Source of the DNA: Pirellulales bacterium
GTDB lineage: Bacteria; Planctomycetota; Planctomycetia; Pirellulales; JAEUIK01
Assembly (NCBI GenBank): GCA_019694455.1
Contig: JAIBBY010000001.1
Coordinates: forward strand, 268,069 to 332,068
Direction: 5' to 3'
DNA: 64,000 nucleotides
Under the pieces are notes generated by a model. That model did no database searches. It saw only the letters and a list, made by a program, of their open reading frames with translations, and had not been told where the DNA came from. Positions 43,330 through 51,499 of this stretch are shown here, one piece after another (within the stretch, counting starts at the first letter, position 1; every line of letters begins with the position of its first letter). Both the position numbers and the translations under genes were made by a program.

Positions 43330-43588
43330 ACAGGGCTCACATTGCGTTGAAAATCTCCCGTGCCACGTTGTAATGCCAGCCGTGGCGTGGAACAACGCCC
43401 GACCCGCGATGATCCCACCGCGCTCCCGCGCCGCGTTGTCGGTCCTGGCGGCGCCAACTAGACTAATCTGAGCGGGCCGCATCATTGGCGAACGCCCAAC
43501 AGGCAATGGCCACCAAACTCAACGCGGCATCCGATACGCCGGCTGATCGGAAAACGCTCCCACTCACACTACGCAAACAGAGCATCGA

Positions 43589-44473
43589 GTGTCGCGCGGT
43601 AATCAGGACAATCTGGGTCCCTATCGGCTACTGAACCTGGTGATGACCGGTCAGACGAGCCAGGTATGGGAGGTGATGCACGAGGCGAAGCGCGAGCGTT
43701 TCGCCCTCAAGATGCTCTTGGCCGATTTTCGCAAGGATCGGGAGCAACTCGGCTATCTCAAGCACGAGTACGCGGTCGGCACGGCGCTTAAGCACCCCAA
43801 GGTGATCCGCATCTACGAGATCGGCGCGGATCGTGGCATCAACTTCCTGGTGATGGAGTACTTTGCGCACCCCAATATGAAGGTGTGGGTGCGCCGTGGG
43901 CTGGACGCTATCGTCCACCATATTCCCAAGATCATCGAACAGGCGGCCGAATCGCTGTCGTATTTCAACGATCAGGGCTGGATACATCGCGATGTGAAAC
44001 CAGAAAACTATTTGGTCACTGCCGATGGCGACGTGCGATTGATCGACTTTGCGCTGGCGCAAAAGAAGCGTAGCGGACTGATGAAGCTGTTTGGCGGGTC
44101 CAGCAAGATTCAAGGCACTCGCAGCTATATGTCCCCGGAACAAATCCGCGGCGACGCCCTCGACCAGCGCGCAGACGTGTACAGCTTTGGCTGCACAATT
44201 TACGAGCTACTGGTGGGCAAGCCGCCATTTGCCGGCGGTGACTCAAATGATCTCTTGCGCAAACACCTGAGGACCAATGCCCCGTCGGTGGATGCTAGCA
44301 ACCGTAATGTCACCCCAGAGTTCTGTGATTTAGTGCGACGCATGCTGGCGAAGAAGCCCGCCGACCGCCCCGATTCGATGGACAAGGTATTGCGGGAACT
44401 CAAGACCACACGGGTATTTAGGATCACGCCGCGAGCTCCTGACTCGCGGGAGAAAGCAGAAAATACAGGCTGA
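43589..44473 (+). CDS. Serine/threonine protein kinase, soluble, with altered DFG motif
   Basis: 294 residues, nearly all kinase domain. The ATP lysine is in FALKML (Lys41), the catalytic loop is HRDVKPEN (133-140), and the APE-like motif is SYMSPEQIRG, so key catalytic residues are kept. The metal-binding motif reads IDFALA (153-155 DFA) instead of DFG, and the Gly-rich loop is poor (MTGQTSQVWEVM lacks GXGXXG). It might be active with slow kinetics or act partly as a pseudokinase. There is no membrane helix or sensor domain. GTG at 43589 is taken as start. accA lies 158 bp downstream on the same strand; a regulatory link is possible but not shown. Confidence 0.88.
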   Translation: MSRGNQDNLGPYRLLNLVMTGQTSQVWEVMHEAKRERFALKMLLADFRKDREQLGYLKHEYAVGTALKHPKVIRIYEIGADRGINFLVMEYFAHPNMKVWVRRGLDAIVHHIPKIIEQAAESLSYFNDQGWIHRDVKPENYLVTADGDVRLIDFALAQKKRSGLMKLFGGSSKIQGTRSYMSPEQIRGDALDQRADVYSFGCTIYELLVGKPPFAGGDSNDLLRKHLRTNAPSVDASNRNVTPEFCDLVRRMLAKKPADRPDSMDKVLRELKTTRVFRITPRAPDSREKAENTG

Positions 44474-44631
44474 ATCGCCCCTGGATACCCGATGTAACGG
44501 TAAGGCCAGTTATCCAATGCAGTCCGGCTTGCCTTGGCCAGCCCCCCCTATTGGAATAGCATAAAAGGCCATGCAACCGCATTGGCAACCTGCCCATCGA
44601 CCCACCCCATCCGCACGACGCGGTTCAAATT

Positions 44632-45666
44632 ATGAGCGCACTTAAGCATCGATTGGCGTTCGAGCGTCCGATTCAAGAACTCGAAACTCGTTTGGCCAAG
44701 CTCGAAGCGGCGCCGGAACAAACGGTTGAAGGCCGCGACGAAATTCGCCGCCTGCGCCGCGAATCGGCCGACCTGACCAAAAAGATTTACAGCGAACTGG
44801 AGCCGTGGCAGGTCGTTCAGGTGGCACGCCATCCCGACCGCCCCATGCTCACTGACTACATCGATCTGGTCTTCGACGAGTTCGTCGAACTGCATGGCGA
44901 CAAGTGTTTTGGCGACGATCGCGCCCTACGCACCGGATTCGCCAAGCTGGGCGATTTCAAGGTGATGCTGGTTGGGCACCAAAAAGGCAAGACCCTCAAG
45001 GAGCGGACCACCTGCAACTATGGCTGCGCCCACCCCGAGGGTTACCGCAAGGCGATCAGCAAGATGCAACTGGCAGCCAAGTACGGCTTGCCGCTGGTCT
45101 GCATGATCGACACCGGTGGCGCCTATCCGGGCATTGGCGCCGAGGAGCGCGGCGTGGCACACGTCATCGCCAACTCCATGTTTGAGATGTCGCGGCTTGG
45201 CACGCCCGTCGTGTGCGTCGTCATTGGCGAAGGTGGTTCCGGCGGCGCCATTGGCATCGGCCTGGGCGACAAGGTGGCCGTCCTCGAGTTCGCCTACTAT
45301 TCGGTCATTTCGCCCGAGGGTTGTTCCGGCATTCTGTGGAAGAGCGGCGCGTTCGCCGAACAGGCCGCCAAGGCCCTCAAGCTCACCTCACGCGACCTGC
45401 ATCGCCTGGGCGTAATCGACGACGTGATCGCCGAGCCGTTGGGCGGCGCCCATCGCGATCACCACCAGATGGCCAACCGCCTCAAGATGTACCTGGTCAG
45501 CTCGCTCCGCGAGCTTGTCAATCAGCCGCTCGAGCAGTTGCTAGACAAGCGATACGACAAGTTCCGCAAGATTGGCGCGGTGCTCGAAGCTAGCGCCGAT
45601 CACACGCCCGAGCCGACGTCGTCGGCCGCTGACGATCTGATTGTCGCCGATGCCAACGCGGTGTAG
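44632..45666 (+). CDS. accA: Acetyl-CoA carboxylase carboxyltransferase subunit alpha
   Basis: 344-residue subunit of the carboxyltransferase that moves the carboxyl group from biotin to acetyl-CoA to make malonyl-CoA, the first step in fatty acid synthesis; the partner is AccD. FERPIQELETRLAKLE is the typical N-terminus, followed by the crotonase-like core: CAHPEGYRKAISKMQLAAK, IDTGGAYPGIGAEERG, GEGGSGGAIGIGLGDK and SVISPEGCSGILWKS. All core motifs are present. The last 67 bp overlap the 3' end of the convergent glycosyltransferase gene, so the final 20-odd residues (TPEPTSSAADDLIVADAN) are probably a tolerated variable tail. Confidence 0.97.
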   Translation: MSALKHRLAFERPIQELETRLAKLEAAPEQTVEGRDEIRRLRRESADLTKKIYSELEPWQVVQVARHPDRPMLTDYIDLVFDEFVELHGDKCFGDDRALRTGFAKLGDFKVMLVGHQKGKTLKERTTCNYGCAHPEGYRKAISKMQLAAKYGLPLVCMIDTGGAYPGIGAEERGVAHVIANSMFEMSRLGTPVVCVVIGEGGSGGAIGIGLGDKVAVLEFAYYSVISPEGCSGILWKSGAFAEQAAKALKLTSRDLHRLGVIDDVIAEPLGGAHRDHHQMANRLKMYLVSSLRELVNQPLEQLLDKRYDKFRKIGAVLEASADHTPEPTSSAADDLIVADANAV

Positions 45667-46427
45667 TTGTCGCGAGCCAATTCCGGCGGAAAGCGTTCGT
45701 AGCTCGCCAGCCCCCAGCGCGCCAACCGGTACTGCAATCCGGTCGCCAGACAGCCCAGGCCGTATTTCACGCTGCGCTGAAAGTTGATCGACGACGCTTC
45801 GGGAAAGTATTTGGTCGGGCAACTGACCTCGGCGATCTCATAGCCCATCCAGAAAATCTGCGCGAGCATCTGGTTGTCGAAGACAAAATCGTCGGAATTG
45901 GCGTCGAGCGGTAGCCGCTCCAACAGCTCCCGCGAAAAGGCGCGATACCCCGTGTGGTACTCTGAAAGCTTGGCGCCGAGCAGCACATTCTCGGCCGCAG
46001 TGAGAAATCGGTTCGCAATGTACTTCCAGATTGGCATGCCGCCCCGCAAGGCGTAACCTCCCAAGATCCGCGAACCCAGCACACAGTGATACAGCTCGTT
46101 ACCGATCATCGAGCACATCGCCGGAATCAACTTCGGGGTGTACTGATAGTCGGGATGGACCATGATCACGATGTCGGCGCCTTCCTCCAGCGCCGTTCGG
46201 TAGCAGGTCTTCTGGTTGCCGCCATACCCCCGGTTCCGCGGGTGCACCTCCACGCGCGTTTGCGGCAACGCCCGGGCGACGTCCACGGTCTCGTCCCGGC
46301 TGGCATCGTCCACCACCACCACCACGTCGACGACGCCTTGCGCCATCACCTCGTCGTACGTCTGACGCAGCGTCTGCGCCGCGTTGTAGGCGGGCATGAC
46401 GACAACCACTTTCTTTCCTGCGAACAT
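45600..46427 (-). CDS. Glycosyltransferase family 2 (dolichol-phosphate mannosyltransferase-like)
   Basis: 275-residue GT-A enzyme. VVVVMPAYNAAQTLRQTYDE is the nucleotide-sugar-binding start, VVVVDDASRDETVDVA and RNRGYGGNQKTCYRTALEEG follow, and MVHPDYQYTPKLIPAMCSMI carries the DXD-like metal site. The stretch EYHTGYRAFSRELLERLPLD is typical of DPM1-like or polyprenyl-phosphate glycosyltransferases. It likely makes a lipid-linked sugar. There is no long C-terminal membrane domain. ATG 46427 (MFAGKKVVVVMPAYN) is the natural start; an upstream ATG at 46517 would add 30 unrelated residues. The gene overlaps accA tail-to-tail by 67 bp. Confidence 0.92.
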   Translation of the reverse strand: MFAGKKVVVVMPAYNAAQTLRQTYDEVMAQGVVDVVVVVDDASRDETVDVARALPQTRVEVHPRNRGYGGNQKTCYRTALEEGADIVIMVHPDYQYTPKLIPAMCSMIGNELYHCVLGSRILGGYALRGGMPIWKYIANRFLTAAENVLLGAKLSEYHTGYRAFSRELLERLPLDANSDDFVFDNQMLAQIFWMGYEIAEVSCPTKYFPEASSINFQRSVKYGLGCLATGLQYRLARWGLASYERFPPELARDNYTALASATIRSSAADDVGSGV

Positions 46428-46698
46428 TTGCGGCCTGGCGAAAAACTCGGGAAAAATAGAATCGCACCAATTGAGGCGGCCATTGTAACCGCCGCTCGTA
46501 TCTCGCGCTGGAAACATGCGCGCCCCGGGGCGGCGCTTCCGACCGGCGCTCCGGCGCTGGCCGTCCGCGATTGGCTTACTTCACCGCCCTGAAACGACCG
46601 TCGATCAGATTGTCCATCGGCGAGGCAACCGACCGTCTGAAGGCCTGTGGTGAGATCGGGTCCGAAGCCCGACCTGGCCAGGATTGGGGCCGCCACCA

Positions 46699-46726
46699 AC
46701 GTCCGATAATGTTTCTTATGTTCGGT
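46699..46726 (+). other. dif: Candidate dif site (XerCD chromosome-dimer resolution site)
   Basis: A 28-bp sequence with the canonical layout of an 11-bp left arm (46699-46709, ending CCGATAA), 6-bp centre (46710-46715, TGTTTC) and 11-bp right arm (46716-46726, beginning TTATGTT). My hand alignment gives 17 of 28 identities with E. coli dif and 18 of 28 with B. subtilis dif. The XerD-side TTATGT is perfect in both, and the left arm matches the B. subtilis XerC arm at 8 of 11. It sits in a gene-free, AT-rich gap and exactly where all KOPS-like octamers of the window converge. XerC, XerD and FtsK are not in the window. Confidence 0.75.
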
Positions 46727-46763
46727 TTTTGGCTAAAAACACTGGGAAATACACGATATTCCC
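46725..46763 (+). repeat. Two short inverted repeats next to the dif-like site
   Basis: GTTTTT-GGCT-AAAAAC (46725-46740) touches the right arm of the dif-like site; GGGAA-N10-TTCCC (46744-46763) follows 3 bp later. Both could be protein-binding palindromes or weak hairpins. Their role is unknown. Confidence 0.35.
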
Positions 46764-46923
46764 GCCAAACGCCTTGGACCTCGCTTCCCGGCCCATGCAC
46801 GGTGGCAAACGGCAGACTCATGCCGGCTCTATCGCGCGGACAACGGACCCGGCCGAAACAAATCTCAACAATTTCGGCTCCCCGCTCCCCCGTCGCGGAT
46901 GGCGATCAAGACCGGCTGGCGAT

Positions 46924-47484
46924 TCAAAACGGCAGCTCGAAACCGCCCGCCGCCGTCCGCTCCGAGTGCCGGCTCGGATCGAGCTGGTAGTCGAGCCGAT
47001 CGAGGTATGGACCGATCACCCCCTTGATCTCCGCCGGCATAATCGTTTCAGCCCGATCAATCAGCAGCGCGATGTAATAACCCGACCGGGTATGAAGGAT
47101 CATGTCGCGAGCCTGGACAGAGAAGGAAACGGCGAAGAACGTGATGACTACGCACAGCAGCACCCCCTTGGCGGCCCCGAACAGGGCGCCCACCTGGCGA
47201 TCGAATTCCTTGAGCCGCACTCGGTCGATGGCGCCAGCCACCACTCGAAAGGCGAGCCACACGCCGAGCGACGCGCCCAGGTAGATGGCTCCCATCGCAA
47301 TGAACCGGTTCAACGGCGCTTGCGACCCGAAATACGGCGCCAGCACGGGGCTCAGCCGCAGCGCGACGAAATAGCTGGCGCCCAGCGAAGCTAGCGACGC
47401 AAGCTGCCACGCCATGCCTTTCCAAAAGCCAAACAGCGTGGCGCCCACCAGCACGGCCAGCATCGCAATGTCGTACGGCTCCAT
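46924..47484 (-). CDS. CvpA family membrane protein
   Basis: 186 residues with four membrane helices. YDIAMLAVLVGATLFGFWKG is the CvpA N-terminus, followed by LASLASLGASYFVALRL, LGVWLAFRVVAGAIDRVRLK and GALFGAAKGVLLCVVITFFA, the conserved LFGAAKG motif. CvpA was first found as needed for colicin V production in E. coli and appears to act in envelope homeostasis; its biochemical role is not known. The C-terminus is a soluble tail. It lies next to the non-coding gap with the dif-like site. Confidence 0.92.
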   Translation of the reverse strand: MEPYDIAMLAVLVGATLFGFWKGMAWQLASLASLGASYFVALRLSPVLAPYFGSQAPLNRFIAMGAIYLGASLGVWLAFRVVAGAIDRVRLKEFDRQVGALFGAAKGVLLCVVITFFAVSFSVQARDMILHTRSGYYIALLIDRAETIMPAEIKGVIGPYLDRLDYQLDPSRHSERTAAGGFELPF

Positions 47485-47750
47485 ATTGTCGTCTCGCGGA
47501 ACAAGATGTGGGGCGACCTGACGGATATTTCGTCACGCATCCCAATTGCTTGAGAGGGGGGGAGTATAGCCGCGACCAAACCACGCACGAAGATCAGCCC
47601 CAGGCCGAAATAGTGGCGGCAAAAACAGCGACCGCCGCTCCAAGTGGGGACTCGCCAATTGGGCTTGGCCACCGCCCACGCCGCCGTATACAGTCACCGC
47701 CCCTGGCGCTCGGCGCCGAACGGGTCTCAACTTGCGTAAAGGAATGCGCC

Positions 47751-48464
47751 ATGGCCGGTTTTACAACGCATGTCACGGTGAGCAGCACGCTGGGGGTCGC
47801 CTACGGCCTCATCGGGCATTTTCAATACCATGTGGCGCCAGAAACCGCCGCGCTGGCCGGCTGCCTGTGCGGCGCCTCGGGCATGCTGCCCGATCTCGAT
47901 AGCGACTCGGGCCGCCCGCTGCGCGAGACCGTCGGCTTCACGGCCAGCATCGTGCCGATGTTGATGATTCATCGATTTGAAGAATGGGGCATGTCGCACG
48001 ACGCCATGGCGCTGGCTGGCATCGGGCTGTACTTTGCCGTGCGCTACGGAATGGCCCGCATGCTCAAGCGACTGACGGTGCATCGCGGCATGTACCACAG
48101 CATTCCGGCCTGCCTCATCGCGGGACTGATCGCGTTCTTGCTCTGCGAGTCAGACACTCTGGAGATTCGCTACTTCAAGGCGGGTGCGGTCATGGCGGGC
48201 TTCATGTCGCATTTGGTGCTCGACGAAATCTGGAGCATCGGCATGAAACGCGGCTGGATTCACGTCAAATCGTCCTTCGGCACCGCGCTCAAATTGTGGG
48301 GTGAAAGCATGGGGCCGAATGTCTTCACCTATTCGCTGTTGGCCGCCTTGGCCTATCTGGCGGTGAACGATCCCTATTGGATGCAGCAGCGTCTCCGCAA
48401 GTGGCATAATCACGATCGCACCGAGCAAGTCGCTGGCCGCGCCGACGAATCGCCGCCCCGCTAA
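47751..48464 (+). CDS. YdjM-type metal-dependent membrane hydrolase
   Basis: 237 residues. Starts MAGFTTHVTVSSTLGVAYG, the family N-terminus with an early histidine; the conserved SGMLPDLDSDSGRPLRE aspartates and the motif VHRGMYHSIPACLIAG follow, so metal ligands are present. About five membrane helices are likely. Members (YdjM in E. coli) are annotated as inner-membrane-associated putative hydrolases, LexA-regulated there; no LexA box was found here. AAAGGA 8 bases before ATG 47751 supports the start. The region 47485-47750 upstream contains no gene that I can support. Confidence 0.85.
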   Translation: MAGFTTHVTVSSTLGVAYGLIGHFQYHVAPETAALAGCLCGASGMLPDLDSDSGRPLRETVGFTASIVPMLMIHRFEEWGMSHDAMALAGIGLYFAVRYGMARMLKRLTVHRGMYHSIPACLIAGLIAFLLCESDTLEIRYFKAGAVMAGFMSHLVLDEIWSIGMKRGWIHVKSSFGTALKLWGESMGPNVFTYSLLAALAYLAVNDPYWMQQRLRKWHNHDRTEQVAGRADESPPR

Positions 48465-48489
48465 GTCAGGCTGATTCCGTGCCGGCCCC

Positions 48490-48502
48490 CCCTACCCTGC
48501 CC
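48490..48502 (-). other. Two overlapping KOPS-like octamers, first left-pointing copies after dif
   Basis: CCCTACCC (48490-48497) and CCCTGCCC (48495-48502) are GGGTAGGG and GGGCAGGG on the minus strand. They lie between the YdjM-like stop and dtd, 1.8 kb right of the dif-like site, and point back at it. Confidence 0.55.
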
Positions 48503-48516
48503 CGCGCGAGCAACCT

Positions 48517-48966
48517 TCAAAACAGTTTTCGACTGTCCAGCAGCATGGTCACCGGGCCGTCGTTGACCAGCTCAACTCGCATTTGCTCGCGGAACTGGCC
48601 AGTCGCCACGTGCGCGGCCACGCGGCGCGTCTCGGCCACAAAATCTTCATACAGCCGCGCGGCGAGTTCCGGAGGCGCGGCGGCGCTGAAACCGGGCCGG
48701 CGCCCCTTGCGGCAATCGCCCAGCAATGTGAACTGGCTGACTACCAAAACGCCGCCTCCGGTATCGATCACCGACCGGTTCATCTTGCCGTCCTCGTCCT
48801 CGAAGATCCGCAGTGTCGTGATCTTGTCGGCCAGATAGTGAACGTCGACCGATTGATCGTCGGCCGCCACGCCCAATAGCACCAACAGCCCCGGACCAAT
48901 CTCCCCCACGATCTGGCCCTCCACGCGCACCCGCGCCTCGGCAACACGTTGCACGCATGCTCGCAC
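48517..48966 (-). CDS. dtd: D-aminoacyl-tRNA deacylase
   Basis: 149-residue proofreading enzyme that removes D-amino acids (and glycine) from mischarged tRNAs. [17 protein letters not shown] is the family start. The active-site motif [17 protein letters not shown] and the C-terminal [12 protein letters not shown] (the cis-Gly-Pro motif) are both intact. Soluble, normal length. It is convergent with the YdjM-like gene, and the ZIP gene starts divergently 167 bp away. Confidence 0.97.
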   Translation of the reverse strand: MRACVQRVAEARVRVEGQIVGEIGPGLLVLLGVAADDQSVDVHYLADKITTLRIFEDEDGKMNRSVIDTGGGVLVVSQFTLLGDCRKGRRPGFSAAAPPELAARLYEDFVAETRRVAAHVATGQFREQMRVELVNDGPVTMLLDSRKLF

Positions 48967-49132
48967 TGTGCGTCCTCCACTTCATGACGGTCAATGCCCC
49001 CGGCGAGCACGGTACGCCAACTAGGCAAGACACGCAAATCAGGCCGGTCAGGGCGTTGACAGCGGTAACGGACACGGGCTAGAACGTGCCCGTTGTCTGC
49101 GCCGCTCGCCTCCCAGCCGAAACGCCCCCCCG

Positions 49133-50044
49133 ATGGCCACTTCTAGCTTGCTCGTGCTTTTGGCCTATGGCGTGCTGATCGTATTGGCTTCGCTTGCTGG
49201 CGGCCTGGTGCCGCTCCTGGTGCGGCTGACGCATCAGCGCATGCAACTGGCGCTCAGTTTTGTGGCGGGCGCCATGCTCGGCGTGGGCATCCTGCACCTG
49301 GGGCCACACGCCTTTTTTGAACTGCGCTCCATCGACGCCGTCGCCAGTTGGACGTTAATCGGTTTCTTGGCGATGTTCTTTATCGAGCGCTTCTTTGCCT
49401 TTCATCATCACGATATCTCAGAGGCCGACGCGCACGAGCATCACGCCGGCTGCGAACTGGAACATCATCACGCCGCCCCCATGAGCGCCAGCGGCGCGGT
49501 GATTGGCCTGTCGCTACACGGCCTGGCGGATGGACTCGCACTGGCCGCCAGCGTGCAAGCCGAGGCTGCGCACGGCGACGGATTCCGCTTGGTCGGCCTG
49601 GCCACCTTTCTGGTGATTCTGCTGCACAAGCCGTTCGACTCGCTAACCCTTGGCACGCTGCTCGCCGCCGGCGGTTGGTCTCCCAGGGCGCGACATTGGT
49701 TTAACGCGTATTTCGCGCTGCTCGCGCCGGCAGGCGCACTGTTGCTGCTGGCGGGGTTCGCCGCGCCGGGCGCGGGGTCGCACTACTGGCTTGGCGTGGC
49801 GCTGGCGTTTTCGGCCGGCACGTTCTTGTGCATTGCTTCCAGCGATCTGCTGCCCGAACTGCAATTCCACCAGCACGATCGGGGCAAACTCTCGGTAGCG
49901 CTATTGTTTGGCATCGCCGCGGCCTGGGCGATTGGTCTGGCCGAGGGCACCGGGCACGGCCACTCACACGAGGCGCCAGGTCACTCGCACGAGCAACATG
50001 ACCACGATCACGGCCAAGGTTACGAGCATCCGCACGAGCACTAG
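49133..50044 (+). CDS. ZIP family divalent metal transporter with His-rich tail
   Basis: 303 residues, about eight membrane helices. Helix IV/V signatures are visible: GLSLHGLADGLALAASVQAE and TFLVILLHKPFDSLTLGTLL, the H-x-x-x-D/E pairs that carry the metal. Loops are histidine-rich (FHHHDISEADAHEHHAG), and the C-terminus ends in an unusually long His/Asp tail (GHGHSHEAPGHSHEQHDHDH). ZIP proteins move zinc, iron or other divalent ions toward the cytoplasm. Two membrane protein genes on the opposite strand follow, one of them HupE-like, suggesting a small metal locus. Confidence 0.9.
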   Translation: MATSSLLVLLAYGVLIVLASLAGGLVPLLVRLTHQRMQLALSFVAGAMLGVGILHLGPHAFFELRSIDAVASWTLIGFLAMFFIERFFAFHHHDISEADAHEHHAGCELEHHHAAPMSASGAVIGLSLHGLADGLALAASVQAEAAHGDGFRLVGLATFLVILLHKPFDSLTLGTLLAAGGWSPRARHWFNAYFALLAPAGALLLLAGFAAPGAGSHYWLGVALAFSAGTFLCIASSDLLPELQFHQHDRGKLSVALLFGIAAAWAIGLAEGTGHGHSHEAPGHSHEQHDHDHGQGYEHPHEH

Positions 50045-50054
50045 CCCGATACGG

Positions 50055-50615
50055 TTATTCCACATCCAGGCCGCGCGCGATCCGTTTTTCTTTCACGGCA
50101 GACATTACCCGCTCAATGACCTCGTGATGCGCCTGAATGTTGATCCATTGCTTGAGCGAGGCGCCAACCAAAAAGGTGAGCCCCAGCAAGGCGCCAATCA
50201 AATGAATGTTGGCCCAAGTGAGCGAACCCAACGGCTTGAGCTGCAATGAGGCCCCGGGGTCGGCCGCGCCCCCCAGAGCGACCACGCCCACAATCACTAG
50301 CATGTTGAACACGGCCAACGGAAACGTGCGGCGTTTGATGGCGTTGCTTTCCCGCACGAAGCCGGTCCCCAGACCATAGGCGTCGCAAACTTCTCTGCAC
50401 CAGCGACTCGTGCCGACGAAATAGGTGACGACCACGCCATTGGCGAACATCACGGCCAGCGCCGCGGCAACGCCAGAGAGCCGATGGACAGTGGCCCAAC
50501 GCTGCGTGGCCGTGTCGTCTGGGTTTCGCACGTCGCCCAAAGTCAGGCCAAGCACGAGCGTCGCCGCTACGAAAATCACAGCGAAAGTGGCCAGCACGCC
50601 AAAAATTCGAGCCAT
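50055..50615 (-). CDS. Membrane protein of unknown function, about four helices
   Basis: 186 residues with hydrophobic segments near residues 5-25 (GVLATFAVIFVAATLVLGLT), 48-68 (VAAALAVMFANGVVVTYFVG), 105-125 (VFNMLVIVGVVALGGAADP) and 140-160 (ANIHLIGALLGLTFLVGASL). Histidines in two helices (VHRLSG, NIHLIG) could bind heme or metal, which is only a guess. ATG 50615 (MARIFGVLATFAV) is preferred because sequence upstream overlaps a terminator. It is convergent with the ZIP gene, with 10 bp between stops. Confidence 0.75.
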   Translation of the reverse strand: MARIFGVLATFAVIFVAATLVLGLTLGDVRNPDDTATQRWATVHRLSGVAAALAVMFANGVVVTYFVGTSRWCREVCDAYGLGTGFVRESNAIKRRTFPLAVFNMLVIVGVVALGGAADPGASLQLKPLGSLTWANIHLIGALLGLTFLVGASLKQWINIQAHHEVIERVMSAVKEKRIARGLDVE

Positions 50616-50652
50616 GTCGTTCCGGTTCGTCGCCCCGTATGAAAAAACGAAA

Positions 50653-50687
50653 AAGACGACCGCAGCTCGCAAGCTCGCGGTCGTCTT
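50653..50687 (-). terminator. Terminator after hupE
   Basis: AAGACGACCGC (50653-50663) pairs with GCGGTCGTCTT (50677-50687), with an inner AGCT/AGCT pairing. Read on the minus strand it is followed by TTTTCGTTTTTTC. It lies just past the hupE stop and before the downstream membrane-protein start. Confidence 0.8.
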
Positions 50688-50714
50688 GTGGATGCAAACG
50701 CGCTCTTCGGCCAA

Positions 50715-51299
50715 TTAGCCGAGCAGGATCATCAAGCTGGCCGCGGAAATCGCCGCCCCACAAACCCGCACGGCGTCAGAACGCCAACCCTTGGCCAACG
50801 CCAGCGCGCCAACAATGCCAGCGGCGTGCAAGGTGGCCGTCGAGAGCAGAAACCCAGCGGCGTACATGCCAAAAGTACCTTCCGCAGCCATTTCGGCCGC
50901 ATGCGCATGGCCGTGAAACATGGCGAACAATCCAACCAGCACACAACTCGCAAAGAGCGGCATCACGCGCCGCGACGCGACTAGCAACCCAAACACCAGC
51001 ACTGATCCGCCAATGCCGTACTCCACGCCCGGCAGTGGCATGCCAACACTGGCCAACAGGCCTCCTGCGAGCATCGCGCCCATGAACGTGACCGGCAACG
51101 CCCAGATGGCGCGCCCACCCAAACGTACGGCGAGCAACCCCACGGCGACCATCGCCAACAAGTGATCGAGACCATTCAGCGGATGCAACGCGCCATCGCT
51201 AAACGAATGGCCAGGATGTCCTGGATGAGCCAGAACCGTCTGCGACCAAGACACAACCACTGCGGTCGTCAACGCTACCAGTCCAAGCTTCCGGCTCAT
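50715..51299 (-). CDS. hupE: HupE/UreJ family metal (Ni/Co) transporter
   Basis: 194 residues: a signal-like first helix, then HPGHPGHSFSDGALHPLNGL and DHLLAMVAVGLLAVRLGG, the H-P-x-x-G-x-D-H motif that defines the HupE/UreJ family, then five more membrane helices including ASCVLVGLFAMFHGHAHAAE with a second histidine cluster. HupE proteins import nickel for hydrogenase or urease, or cobalt. No hydrogenase or urease genes are in the window, so the metal is open. GAGGAA is suitably placed before the ATG. The neighbour ZIP gene supports a metal theme. Confidence 0.92.
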   Translation of the reverse strand: MSRKLGLVALTTAVVVSWSQTVLAHPGHPGHSFSDGALHPLNGLDHLLAMVAVGLLAVRLGGRAIWALPVTFMGAMLAGGLLASVGMPLPGVEYGIGGSVLVFGLLVASRRVMPLFASCVLVGLFAMFHGHAHAAEMAAEGTFGMYAAGFLLSTATLHAAGIVGALALAKGWRSDAVRVCGAAISAASLMILLG

Positions 51300-51376
51300 G
51301 GCACTTCCTCATTGAATGGGTAATGAGCGTTTGGCGGGCAGTTCGCCCATCATTAGGAGCCCGCCAGCGCTTGCGT

Positions 51377-51406
51377 ATTCTAGCCGACTAATTTGGATAA
51401 AGTCTA
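51377..51406 (-). promoter_or_regulatory. Possible promoter of hupE
   Basis: On the minus strand TAGACT (51406-51401) and TAGAAT (51382-51377) are 18 bp apart, with the ATG at 51299. The region is AT-rich for this genome. I saw no cobalamin or nickel riboswitch pattern in 51300-51499. Confidence 0.35.
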
Positions 51407-51499
51407 GTTTGAGCCACTGAGTTATTTCGGCGGGGGCTGTAGCGGTTCGCGACCAGGGCGGCGATCGGCGCGGGACCGCAAAAAACCCGAGTCGCTAGA

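Larger units (their letters stand above)
46428..46923. other. Non-coding gap holding the dif-like site
   Basis: About 500 bp lie between two minus-strand genes (the GT2 start at 46427 and the cvpA stop at 46924). Reading frames across it on both strands look like shadow or random sequence. The central part, about 46700-46760, is clearly AT-richer than the surroundings and contains the dif-like 28-mer and two inverted repeats. Confidence 0.7.

Noticed and set aside
44474..44631. tRNA or small RNA gene between the kinase and accA
   Set aside because: No cloverleaf-compatible stems or TTCGANNC motif; only ordinary intergenic sequence.
46571..47394. Plus-strand open frames spanning the dif-like gap and cvpA
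   Set aside because: Composition is that of a shadow of cvpA; no start signal and no recognisable protein feature.
51300..51499. Cobalamin or nickel riboswitch upstream of hupE
   Set aside because: The gap is short and I could not find the conserved boxes.
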